29,571 bases of DNA from a virus, in the IMG/VR virus record IMGVR_UViG_3300037674_001397, positions 1 through 29,571 of that record; one strand, written 5' to 3'. Positions within the stretch are counted from its first letter, which is position 1, and each line of letters starts with the position of its first letter. The notes under the pieces are model-generated. The model searched no databases. It had not been told where the DNA came from and saw only the letters and a program-made list of their open reading frames with translations. Below, in pieces: positions 1 to 8,971 of this stretch. Made by a program: the position numbers and the translations under genes.

Positions 1-1
1 A

Positions 2-1462
2 GCGATGAATGCTATACAAAGACAGGCTCTTGCAGATTCTGTTGGAGTTGGTGTAGAAGATTTATCTCAAATGATGGCTAAGGGTGGAAAAAAATTAGAA
101 GAGGATTATCCAAAAGCACAATTAAAAACATTAGAGGATCTTCAAAAAGCGGCAGCAATTAGAGATAATTTGCTTGGAAAAATTGTGGCGATGCTTGGAG
201 GTCTATTATCATTTTTAATGACCGGTGGACTTCTGGGTAAACTGTTTAAAGGTTTAAAAAATAAGCTTGGATTTGGAAAACAACCAAGAAGTAAAACAGG
301 ATTGACTAAATCAGGTAAACCTGATATGAGGACTAAGAAGGGTCGAGATTTGGCCAAGAAAGCAGCGAAGAAGGCAGCAAGAGGTCCATCGAAGATTAGT
401 AGAGCGAGTAAGTATCTAAAGAGTACAAGGGTGGGTAAAGCTGCGAGTACTGGAATGAAAGGTGTTAGAGGTATGGCAGGTGGCGGTGCCGGGGTAATAG
501 CGAAAGGACTTGGTAGAGTTGCTCTTCCGTTAGCTGCGGCTCTTGATGGTTTACATTTATTTTCAGAATTTACTAAAAAAGATGCGACCACGAAAAGTAA
601 GTCGGAAGCAACAGGATCAGTTGCAGGTGGATGGGCTGCCGCTGCTGGAGGTGCAAAACTTGGAGCTGCGATTGGTGCATTTGGAGGTCCAATAGGGGTT
701 GCAATTGGTGGTGTACTTGGAGGAGCTGCAGGTTATTTTATTGGAAGTAAATTAGGAAAAGCAGTAGGTGGTGGCGCTGCTGATATTGCCGCAAAGATAG
801 GACCTAAAGTTTCTGCAACTTGGGATTCAATAAGTGCTAGTACATCAGCTTTTGCATCAAGCGCAAAAGAAAAAATTAGTGGTTGGGCATCAAGCGCAAA
901 AGAAAAATTTACATCTTTTGCATCAAACGCAAAGGACAAATTTCAAGCGTTTAAAGATAAAGCTGGTCCAGTTTTATCAGGTTTAAAAGATAAGTTTGTA
1001 ACATTTGCTAAGAAAGGTGGACTGGTTGGTATAGCAATGAGCAAAAGTAAAGAAGCATTATTGTCCCTGGGTAAAGCTGCGAGTACTAAAGTAAAGGCCG
1101 GTTTAGATAAAGCTAGTCAGGCGTTTACAGCATTTAAAGAAAGTGGTGGATTAAAGGGTTGGTTTAGTAGAGTAGCACAAGGTGCTAAGGATATTGTTCT
1201 AGGATCTAGAGAATCTGGTGGACCAATTACAAAATCTGGTACTTATATGGTTGGAGAAGCCGGACCAGAATTAGTTAACCTTTCAAGAGGATCTAACGTT
1301 GTACCAAACGATAAAATACAGGGTGGATTAGCAAAGGGTGCTGGTTCTGATGATTTAATTGGAGCTATCAACGCACTAAGAATAGAATTAAGATCAATAA
1401 ATACTAATACGAAACGTGGAGCAGATGCTGCTGAAAGAACTAAAATAGGAGCATCGGTATAA
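2..1462 (+). CDS. Tail tape measure protein, C-terminal part (partial)
   Basis: The reading frame is open to the left edge, so the true start lies outside the window; the first ATG at 5 is probably internal. The visible 485 residues look like the C-terminal part of a tape measure protein, which sets tail length and lies inside the tail tube. Seen: hydrophobic, Gly/Ala-rich segments near residues 55-82 and 208-252; a basic Lys/Ala-rich stretch between them; near residues 280-320 a threefold repeat of the type FASSAKEK/WASSAKEK/FASNAKDK; and close to the C-terminus the motif VGEAGPELVNLSRGSNVVP, common at the end of tape measure proteins. It is followed one base later by a large baseplate-like gene, which fits the usual order of contractile tails. 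The family assignment rests on the motif and context. Confidence 0.8.
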   Translation, partial: AMNAIQRQALADSVGVGVEDLSQMMAKGGKKLEEDYPKAQLKTLEDLQKAAAIRDNLLGKIVAMLGGLLSFLMTGGLLGKLFKGLKNKLGFGKQPRSKTGLTKSGKPDMRTKKGRDLAKKAAKKAARGPSKISRASKYLKSTRVGKAASTGMKGVRGMAGGGAGVIAKGLGRVALPLAAALDGLHLFSEFTKKDATTKSKSEATGSVAGGWAAAAGGAKLGAAIGAFGGPIGVAIGGVLGGAAGYFIGSKLGKAVGGGAADIAAKIGPKVSATWDSISASTSAFASSAKEKISGWASSAKEKFTSFASNAKDKFQAFKDKAGPVLSGLKDKFVTFAKKGGLVGIAMSKSKEALLSLGKAASTKVKAGLDKASQAFTAFKESGGLKGWFSRVAQGAKDIVLGSRESGGPITKSGTYMVGEAGPELVNLSRGSNVVPNDKIQGGLAKGAGSDDLIGAINALRIELRSINTNTKRGADAAERTKIGASV

Positions 1463-1463
1463 T

Positions 1464-4400
1464 ATGGGTTTAAAAGACATAGATTTAAGGAGAGCTCTAA
1501 AATCATTTCCGTATATTATAGATGGAACGCCTCAACAATTTGAAGCTAATGGAGGTGTTGTCCATGGAAAAATTAAGGGCATACACGGTGGACTTCTACC
1601 TAATAATGATCCGCCTCACCCACAGACGCACACAGCTCTTGATGATGACGTGGGAGCTAAAGGAACTCCACAGTATATAAACGTTAAGGGAGGACCGGCT
1701 GAAACAATTCCTTTTCCGGAAAAATATGATCCAAACGTGGGAGGAATTCACGGTGGAATTGAAGGACCGGCTCCTGCTCAACCACCCCACCAAGAAGATC
1801 ATAGTCATTTAGATGATGCACCATTAAGTGGAGTTAATCCACAAACCTTTGTTTATAATGGTTACACAGTATTGGGTGTTCCGACTCCAATAGAATCAAA
1901 ATTTGTAGATGGAGAGAATGCAGATTGGCCTTCTCAAACTATGATGTCAGGTCAAATAGCAGGAAGAACTGCATCCCAACCGGAAGGTGTCGGTAGTTTG
2001 GGAAATCCTCAAACGTTTACTATAACACATGCAGCCGGTGAAGCTACAATTACTGGATTACAGGGCGAATTTAATATATCAGAATTAGGTTTGTTAGCTG
2101 AAAAAAGTCTTCTTATGAAAACATGGAAAGGTTCTGTAGAATTAGATCTCGAAAATTTTCCAGCTCCAAAATTTTACAATCCGGATGGGTGGAAATCAAG
2201 TGAAACACACGGTACAGATTTTACATGGCCAACATATAGGGGTTTGGGAACTTCTTCTCCTGAAAAAGAAGGTTTTAGATTTGGTGGAGGTCATGCACAA
2301 CAGGGATTTACGGTTAATTTATTTGGAGCAAGAACTATAGACGGTCCTATAGTAGAAGATGTAGTCGATAACTATACACGATTAGTAAAAGAATCCGGAT
2401 TTTGGGGTAACTTTGTTAACAAGCAATCAAGTCTTCAGGAAGATTCAATATACAAACAAGATGTATTTACCACATTTGATGGTATACTTTTTGAAATGGG
2501 ATTTGAACCAGGAACAAGAGCTGTTAGAATTGGAAATACATTTAAACCAAATACAAAGCCAGCATACACTAAAGATGTACCAATTGGTGGTGGAGGTGGA
2601 GTAGGTGGGCCACCAACATTAACTAGTAACAAATATAAAGGTCTTAAGGGTGTAAAATATAATAGCCCAATTGATGTAGAAGCTGGTAAATTTGAAGGTG
2701 ATACGGAATATGATTACGATAGTGTACCAAAACTGTTGTGGTTATACGATAATATGATAGTTGGTGAGGGTAAAGTAAGTCCAGTTGAAGGGTGGCAAAT
2801 TAAAAATGATCTTAATTGGAGACTTCCAGGTTCAAGTGGTACAATAACTGCCGACGCTTTACAAGGTATGAGTAACTCAGCGGCTAGCTCATGGAATAGT
2901 TGGGTAGCAAATGCGATGCAAGGATATGCTTATCCAATAGTTCCATCGATAAATTTAATAAATTCTACTCCAAAGTATGCTACACATACTCAAGCAAGAT
3001 ATTTTACTAAAAAGGGTTTAGAAGACGAAAAAACTGGAACACCAGAAGCAGAATTAACAACTAACGTATTAGAAGAAGCTTCTCAGTTTATAGGGAAAGA
3101 TCAAATAACTAAAGGATTTTTTCAAGATGGTGCGCTTGGTGCGAAAGCTCCTAGAATGGCATTCTTATTAGATGCTATTATTTTTGCTGCTAAAGATTCT
3201 GCTGCTTTTACTGAAGCGTGGATAAAGCACATGGGAAACAATAAAGATGAATTGTCTTATGTTTCTCCTCCAATGTCTACACTAGCAAGTCCTCATGGAA
3301 CCTCAACAATGGGAGTTCCCAATAAGGATTCTCAACCTCACACTTCTGATAGACCATATATTAAAAAATCAGATTGGTCAGATTTTAAAGATGATCAAGA
3401 TAATAAAGCCAATCCATTTTATTTTTACTCAAAAATGGGCGATACTTCAAATGGAATGGGTGTACCAAATGGTGAAGATAAACTACACGACCAATCTGAA
3501 ACTAACTTTTTTGGAACAGACGAAAAAAATAAAATAGTATCCTTAAAAGATCCAATAGGACCACACAGTAAAGGAGGTATGCCAACAATAAAAAGTTATA
3601 TGACTTTAGATGAAAAGGGAGAGACAGAGATAAGTAAAACAATTCCTAAAATAGTTGGAGGAATAGATATACCTGATGAAGAAGGCGGCGATGATGAGAA
3701 GGTTACTTCGATAAATTCAGACAAAATGGGAAGTCAAACAAAAAATACAGTTGGACTTCTTCATAAGTATTCTACTTTGGCTTATCCTGCTTTAGGAGCT
3801 TTCGATGATAAAGATCAAGCAGATGAAGGTGGAGCAAAATCGTTGATGTATTCTGAAACATTGAGATCTCCTTCAGAAATGAATGAAACAATTAAAACTG
3901 AGTTTGGAGGAAAGGGTGCAGAGAGACCACCCTGGTTATCTGCTCTTAGTGGACCAGCAAAGGACGGCGCTAGAGATCTTGGTAAGAAAAAGACATACGC
4001 AATTGGAAGACAGGGAATGATGCCAGTTGGTGTGGATGATGCAGATAAGGTGGTATCTGTTGATGGTAAAGCTAACATTAATAAGGTTGATGGCAAATAT
4101 ATTAATGATTATGTAGATAAAGTTAATGCTATTCCGTACGGTTCTAGAGAATGGGGTCCGGATAAAACTGACGTAGAAGATTTAGATTTTATTCCTTTAA
4201 TTTTTCATGATTTATGGAATAAGAAGGATATAGTTTTTAGAACTATGAATTTAGGAGCTATTACGGATACTGTTACACCAGAATGGACAGAACAGGATTT
4301 TATTGGAAGGAGTGTTCCAGCAGCCACTTACAGTAAAACTGATAGAAAATTTTCTTTTGATTTTGATGTATATCCAAAGACACGACAAGAATTTCCTATA

Positions 4401-4817
4401 CTATTAGAGAAGGTTAATTATTTAGTTGGTTTATGTTATCCAAATTTAGATAAGTTTATGAGACAAGCAGGACCACTTATTAAGTTAACTGTTGGTGATA
4501 TTTTAAGATCTCAAATGGGATATTTAACTGGATGTACAGTAACGTTTCCAGATGATAGTCCATGGGAAATTGATAAAGGTTTAAGATTTACAAAGAGAAT
4601 AAACCTGTCGATAGATTTTACGTACATAGGTGGATACATTCCAATTGCGACTGGTAAACATTATGGATTGAGTTGGTTGGATGGGCAATCAATGGCAGCT
4701 ACTGGTGTAGGGTATGAGAAGTTTCCTGGTAGAAATAAGGGAACGGTAAATCCGGATGAAGATGGAAATAAAATACCAGGCATAAATAATCTATTCGCAG
4801 AATTGGGTCAAGAATAA
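1464..4817 (+). CDS. Large baseplate/tail protein (1117 aa), family uncertain
   Basis: A structural protein of the tail or baseplate is inferred from position: it sits between the tape measure gene and a LysM wedge protein. The N-terminal 110 residues are rich in His, Pro and Gly and repeat the motif GIHGG twice. The middle is long, Gly/Ser/Asp-rich and has no motif I recognise. The last 200 residues (from about 900) look like a compact beta-rich domain with stretches such as KFSFDFDVYPKTRQEFP and GYLTGCTVTFPDDSPW; this reminds me of the small tail-tube/baseplate junction proteins of T4-like phages (gp48/gp54 position), but that is a weak resemblance. The stop codon shares one base with the next start (TAATG), so the two genes are probably translationally coupled. 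Confidence 0.55.
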   Translation: MGLKDIDLRRALKSFPYIIDGTPQQFEANGGVVHGKIKGIHGGLLPNNDPPHPQTHTALDDDVGAKGTPQYINVKGGPAETIPFPEKYDPNVGGIHGGIEGPAPAQPPHQEDHSHLDDAPLSGVNPQTFVYNGYTVLGVPTPIESKFVDGENADWPSQTMMSGQIAGRTASQPEGVGSLGNPQTFTITHAAGEATITGLQGEFNISELGLLAEKSLLMKTWKGSVELDLENFPAPKFYNPDGWKSSETHGTDFTWPTYRGLGTSSPEKEGFRFGGGHAQQGFTVNLFGARTIDGPIVEDVVDNYTRLVKESGFWGNFVNKQSSLQEDSIYKQDVFTTFDGILFEMGFEPGTRAVRIGNTFKPNTKPAYTKDVPIGGGGGVGGPPTLTSNKYKGLKGVKYNSPIDVEAGKFEGDTEYDYDSVPKLLWLYDNMIVGEGKVSPVEGWQIKNDLNWRLPGSSGTITADALQGMSNSAASSWNSWVANAMQGYAYPIVPSINLINSTPKYATHTQARYFTKKGLEDEKTGTPEAELTTNVLEEASQFIGKDQITKGFFQDGALGAKAPRMAFLLDAIIFAAKDSAAFTEAWIKHMGNNKDELSYVSPPMSTLASPHGTSTMGVPNKDSQPHTSDRPYIKKSDWSDFKDDQDNKANPFYFYSKMGDTSNGMGVPNGEDKLHDQSETNFFGTDEKNKIVSLKDPIGPHSKGGMPTIKSYMTLDEKGETEISKTIPKIVGGIDIPDEEGGDDEKVTSINSDKMGSQTKNTVGLLHKYSTLAYPALGAFDDKDQADEGGAKSLMYSETLRSPSEMNETIKTEFGGKGAERPPWLSALSGPAKDGARDLGKKKTYAIGRQGMMPVGVDDADKVVSVDGKANINKVDGKYINDYVDKVNAIPYGSREWGPDKTDVEDLDFIPLIFHDLWNKKDIVFRTMNLGAITDTVTPEWTEQDFIGRSVPAATYSKTDRKFSFDFDVYPKTRQEFPILLEKVNYLVGLCYPNLDKFMRQAGPLIKLTVGDILRSQMGYLTGCTVTFPDDSPWEIDKGLRFTKRINLSIDFTYIGGYIPIATGKHYGLSWLDGQSMAATGVGYEKFPGRNKGTVNPDEDGNKIPGINNLFAELGQE

Positions 4818-5122
4818 TGTACAACAGATATAAAGAAGCAAGTATTAAAATACACAAAGATAATAGAAAACGATATTATAAGCCTTCGTTGTATCCTGAT
4901 ATTCCAGAAAAAGATACGGACATAATTCACATGGTAAAACCCGGTGAAAGGTTAGATCTTTTAGCACACCGGTATTACGGTGATGTTGGTTTATGGTGGG
5001 TAATAAGTAGAGCAAATAGACTTGATCCGTCAGACGTTGGATTAGATGCTGCGATCGAGCTTAGAATACCGAAAGACGTGGGAGAAGTATTACGTTCGTA
5101 CAAAGCTTTAAATTTAGGTTAG
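4817..5122 (+). CDS. LysM-domain baseplate wedge protein (T4 gp53-like)
   Basis: A 101-residue protein with one LysM-like domain spanning roughly residues 35-92: HMVKPGERLDLLAHRYYGDV, then WWVISRANRLDP, and a closing LRIPKDV. This pattern (a short N-terminal arm followed by a LysM fold) is that of baseplate wedge protein gp53 in T4-like phages, where the domain is structural and not known to cut peptidoglycan. The start is fixed by the TAATG overlap with the gene before it. A generic LysM tail protein (as in P2-like phages) is the alternative; both imply a contractile-tail baseplate. Confidence 0.75.
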   Translation: MYNRYKEASIKIHKDNRKRYYKPSLYPDIPEKDTDIIHMVKPGERLDLLAHRYYGDVGLWWVISRANRLDPSDVGLDAAIELRIPKDVGEVLRSYKALNLG

Positions 5123-5126
5123 TTTA

Positions 5127-8100
5127 ATGGCCGGTTTTAGAAAAAATATTCATAAAAATATAAAAATAGGATTAGATGCAAGAGTAAAGGCGTTATCTAA
5201 CTATTCAAAAACCTCTAGTGGAGAATTACGTTCTCCATTATTGGGTCCTGTATCTGATAGTGATGATTATGCGTTAACGTATGAGGAGCAAACTTCAAAG
5301 AGTCCGTACGTTAGAATGATTTCTCCAGGTACTGTAACAACACAAGTTTTATACGGAACGTTTAACGCTACATTAAAACAGGAAGTAGAAGATGCCTTTA
5401 CTGGACTTTCTACTGGTGGAGATTCTCCTGATTTTTTTGAAAGTGTTCAAGATAGAATAGGACCCTCGGATACATCATATTATAATATGGATCCGGAAAA
5501 ACATACTGGAGATATGGCTTTCGGTCGACCAAAACCAGGAATTACAAGTGCAAAGGTGGAGTTTATAAAGTACGGTGGAGCAGTTAGAAAAGCAACCGTT
5601 AACTGGGTTTGTTTCTCTTTAGACGAATTACAAATGTATACAGAAGGTTCTTTTTTATCAGCTGGAAGAAATATTATACTTGATTGGGGATGGGTTAGAA
5701 GTGGTAAGGGTAGTGAACAAGTTCCAAAGATTTTAATGGTAGAAAACGATAAGATTGTTTTAGACAGTAGATTATTTTCTCCTGATATAGTAGAAAGCAA
5801 TACAGAGGGTGGAAAAAAGAAAGTAAAAAATCATCCTTCTTCATGGGATATGCTATGGAAGGAACATTATGGAGATTGGGGTGGAATGATTGGAATTATT
5901 TCTAACTTTAGTTGGACTATGAATACTGATGGAAGTTTTGGGTGCATGACAGAAATAATGGCAAAAGGATCAAGTGTTTTTGATCAACCGATTCCTAGCC
6001 CGAAAAAAGAACAGATGAGTGAATTACCTATGGGTCAACAGACTTTTGATAGGTTTATGGTAGATTTGATGAAGGATGCGGCAGATGGTAAAGTTGATGC
6101 TGATATATTAGCAGGTCCGGCTCTTAATATTAAAGAGAGATGTAATACTTTAGATATTGAAATATTAACAAAATGTTTTGGTAACGTTTTAGAAGCTAAA
6201 GCAATAATGAGACAAGCTGTATCGGATGCTCAAAACTCCGGTGAAGATGTAGATCAGGCTATAGAAGATTTAGAAGTAATAGAATTACCTTGTGTTCGTT
6301 CAGCAGAGAAGAATAATATAGTTATCATTTTACGTCCTACGAAATCCGGAACTCTACCGGAAGCAGCCGGAGGAGATCTACAAATTTTAGAATATTTTGA
6401 TGAAGATCCTGATACGTTAGAATTTGAAAAGGCAGTAAAAAAAGCTGGAGACATATCTACGGATATTTGGGTTAGGTGGGGCTGGTTTGAAGATAATGTT
6501 GTATCTTACTATGCAGTAGAAAGAACTAAAGAATCAGATTGTGCAGAAGCTGAGTTTAGATCGGTATCCACCACAGCAGATGAAACTGGACAGTTGAATT
6601 CTGTTGTGATAGCAAATTCAGAAAATTTATACACTATTGATCCAAACGTTTGTCTACTTCCAGGACAGTATCCTGCAAGTTGGCATCAAAAACCACCTGA
6701 TGAGATAGACGGAGTTTCACGGGCAGAAATAGCAGAAAAGCAAATATATTACGAATTAGCTGCGCATATTAATGCTAATTGTGAAAAATTTGCAGTAGAT
6801 TCGGATGATTGGAATAAGGGCGGTTATCTTAGAAATATAATGGTTAATTTATCTCAAATTCAAGCCGCATTTTCAGGTCCTGGAGAATCTATTCAAAGTG
6901 CCATGCTTAAGTTGGCGAATAGTTTAAATGCTGGAGTAAAAGTTTGGAATTTTGACGTTGATAAGTCTGATCCTGGAGATGGTCCAACTACTGCAATAAC
7001 AACTTATTTTATTCATACTCCTGATAGTGGACCTGAGGAAGAAGAAGTTGTTGAAGATAATAGTAAGCCAGAAAATTCATACGTTTTTGAAAATAATGGA
7101 TTTAATTCTCTAGTAACTGATATTAATATGTCGTCTACTCTTCCAGATAAATTTGCAATGATGGCTGGATACGGACAAACTAGAGCAGAAGAGGATTCTA
7201 AACCTTCTGCACAAACAAATCCAGATATTGTTAGAGCATTGTTAAGAGATAGAGGAGATACGTCCGAAGAAGCCAAACAAGCTAAAGCTATGGGAGAATT
7301 TTTCTCTAATCCAAAGAATAAACAAGTTATAGGAACTTTACAAAAAACTCAATCTGAATACGCTGAGTACGGCCATTTAGATGGTAAAAATAAGATTGGT
7401 GAATTACATGAGACGGGATTGTCTTTAGAGAACGGTGGTAGTCAATGGAATCACACCTTTGGAGATACTCTTATAGCATTGAATCCAACTTCTAAAGCAA
7501 ATTACGCTAAGCAGTTCGAATCGAAATACATAGATTCTGTGTCTGCTGGACAATCACAAATAGTAGCTACACAAGGTGGAGAAATTAAGGCATTGTCCGA
7601 ACAGAAAGATTTAAATATTATGGCTTGGCCGTCTACAGATGCCAATGATCCTCTAAATAAAAAATTAAGATTAGAATTTAAAAAACCTTACGATCAAACT
7701 GGAAAATTAAGATCTCATTTTATATCTACTATTAAGTGGTACCATGAGGATTCTCCACTTACGAAAGTAGGAGCTAATTCAAAAACACTAACGTTACCTA
7801 TAACTTTAAGCATGACAATAGATGGATGTTCCGGCTTATTTGCCGGCAACATGTTTAGGTTGTCGTATTTACCAGCTGAAATGTATGGTCAAACTGATAT
7901 GAATTCAGGAGCTAGAGTTGGATCACCACCGAAATCGTATTTCCACATGAATGGAGTATCTCATGATATTTCTGCTACTGGTTGGAAAACTGAAATAGAT
8001 GCAACATTGAATAAGTATAATCCAGGTAATGTAGATCAGGAAAATGCAGACAAACAAGCGTTGGCCAAATGGAAAGAGAAAAATGCGAAAAAATTAAAAG

Positions 8101-8183
8101 TAAAATTTGCAGAAAATTTAAGAAAGATGGCAATACCTGATGAGAATGAAGCTACTGGAATAGAGATTGTTGAAGGAGGATAA
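5127..8183 (+). CDS. Large putative baseplate hub protein (1018 aa)
   Basis: I do not recognise a named family with certainty. The protein has an N-terminal region (to about 120) rich in Ser/Asp, then a domain from about 130 to 300 with PGITSAKVEFIKYGGAVRKA and AGRNIILDWGWVRSG. A related pattern (PGIT, then a basic strand, then an L-W-G-W end) occurs in large tail or hub proteins of T4-like marine phages. The C-terminal third contains another beta-rich segment (ITLSMTIDGCSGLFAGNMF, then FHMNGVSHDI) like the tail-tube-like domains of hub proteins. It starts four bases after the LysM gene and overlaps the next gene by one base. A role at the baseplate centre is an inference from size, pattern and neighbours. 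Confidence 0.5.
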   Translation: MAGFRKNIHKNIKIGLDARVKALSNYSKTSSGELRSPLLGPVSDSDDYALTYEEQTSKSPYVRMISPGTVTTQVLYGTFNATLKQEVEDAFTGLSTGGDSPDFFESVQDRIGPSDTSYYNMDPEKHTGDMAFGRPKPGITSAKVEFIKYGGAVRKATVNWVCFSLDELQMYTEGSFLSAGRNIILDWGWVRSGKGSEQVPKILMVENDKIVLDSRLFSPDIVESNTEGGKKKVKNHPSSWDMLWKEHYGDWGGMIGIISNFSWTMNTDGSFGCMTEIMAKGSSVFDQPIPSPKKEQMSELPMGQQTFDRFMVDLMKDAADGKVDADILAGPALNIKERCNTLDIEILTKCFGNVLEAKAIMRQAVSDAQNSGEDVDQAIEDLEVIELPCVRSAEKNNIVIILRPTKSGTLPEAAGGDLQILEYFDEDPDTLEFEKAVKKAGDISTDIWVRWGWFEDNVVSYYAVERTKESDCAEAEFRSVSTTADETGQLNSVVIANSENLYTIDPNVCLLPGQYPASWHQKPPDEIDGVSRAEIAEKQIYYELAAHINANCEKFAVDSDDWNKGGYLRNIMVNLSQIQAAFSGPGESIQSAMLKLANSLNAGVKVWNFDVDKSDPGDGPTTAITTYFIHTPDSGPEEEEVVEDNSKPENSYVFENNGFNSLVTDINMSSTLPDKFAMMAGYGQTRAEEDSKPSAQTNPDIVRALLRDRGDTSEEAKQAKAMGEFFSNPKNKQVIGTLQKTQSEYAEYGHLDGKNKIGELHETGLSLENGGSQWNHTFGDTLIALNPTSKANYAKQFESKYIDSVSAGQSQIVATQGGEIKALSEQKDLNIMAWPSTDANDPLNKKLRLEFKKPYDQTGKLRSHFISTIKWYHEDSPLTKVGANSKTLTLPITLSMTIDGCSGLFAGNMFRLSYLPAEMYGQTDMNSGARVGSPPKSYFHMNGVSHDISATGWKTEIDATLNKYNPGNVDQENADKQALAKWKEKNAKKLKVKFAENLRKMAIPDENEATGIEIVEGG

Positions 8184-8923
8184 TGGCAAATACTGCACAA
8201 AATACTGATGGTACCCTTCCTCCAATCTTTGAAGATGGTGGAAGTGAATTAGTATCAAAATTGAATAAAGCTCCTTCATCAATAGAGGAGCGAAAAATAG
8301 AAAGATCAGAAGGACCATTTATGACACAGATTGGTGAGTTTGGATACTGGGAAGATAAAGGCACTTTAGTTAGAAAGGATCAACCGTATCATATTCATTA
8401 CTTAAAAAATAAGAAAGTTATTTACGAGTTAGATGTTAATGGTCAGAGAATAGTACGTGACAGACGAGTACCTCAAGAAGTTTATTACTCTGTTCATAAT
8501 AAACGAAGGGACGAATATCCAAGCAAGTCTTTCCCAACAGCAAAAAATTTACCGTTTAAACAGAAATATATTACTAGGGTATTCGCTCAAAATAAATTAT
8601 ATCCTGAAGCCGAAGTTATGGAAGTTAAAAGAAAAACTAAGACGAATTCGTATAGATTTACTAGCATTAAATGGCAAATTTCTGGAAGTCCAGGTAAGGC
8701 AGAATTATTTAATAAAAAACAGTTGATGATGGCTTCAAGAGTGTTTCCAGATTTAGCAGAACGCATTCCATTGTTACAGCTTCATGAATCTAAAGTACTT
8801 AGAACTGAAACATCCATTGATATGCTGTTAATAAATCCGAATTATAGTGGAAGTATGCTAGATTATCACGAATGGAACACACCACCTCCATCTCTAGATC
8901 TAGATAAAGAATTTGGTCTCTAA
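8183..8923 (+). CDS. Putative tail/baseplate protein of unknown family (246 aa)
   Basis: Last gene of the tail module. A strong GGAGG ribosome-binding site lies just before the ATG, inside the end of the previous gene, and the two genes share one base (TAATG). The protein is soluble, with no membrane segment or signal peptide, mixed charge, and an aromatic middle (residues 45-115) that could be a beta-rich structural domain. The C-terminus is Pro-rich (NTPPPSLDLDKEF). I recognise no family. A structural role is inferred only from coupling to the hub-like gene upstream. Confidence 0.5.
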   Translation: MANTAQNTDGTLPPIFEDGGSELVSKLNKAPSSIEERKIERSEGPFMTQIGEFGYWEDKGTLVRKDQPYHIHYLKNKKVIYELDVNGQRIVRDRRVPQEVYYSVHNKRRDEYPSKSFPTAKNLPFKQKYITRVFAQNKLYPEAEVMEVKRKTKTNSYRFTSIKWQISGSPGKAELFNKKQLMMASRVFPDLAERIPLLQLHESKVLRTETSIDMLLINPNYSGSMLDYHEWNTPPPSLDLDKEFGL

Positions 8924-8934
8924 TTGATGAAAAA

Positions 8935-8971
8935 TTGACTTTTCACGTGTAATTGTTATATATATTATTAA
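8935..8971 (+). promoter_or_regulatory. Promoter before the PolA-like gene; possible leaderless start
   Basis: TTGACT at 8935-8940 and TATATA at 8959-8964, with an 18-base spacer, lie in the first non-coding gap after the tail genes. The expected transcription start (about 7 bases after the -10 box) falls on or next to the ATG at 8972, and there is no Shine-Dalgarno sequence, so the first gene could be read from a leaderless message. The spacer length matches the two promoters at 14550 and 15213. Confidence 0.6.

Noticed and set aside
142-591. Minus-strand open frames across the window (for example 142-591, 2435-2632, 11016-11354, 26125-26475)
   Set aside because: All lie opposite clear + strand genes, show no family motifs and have composition expected of antisense frames.
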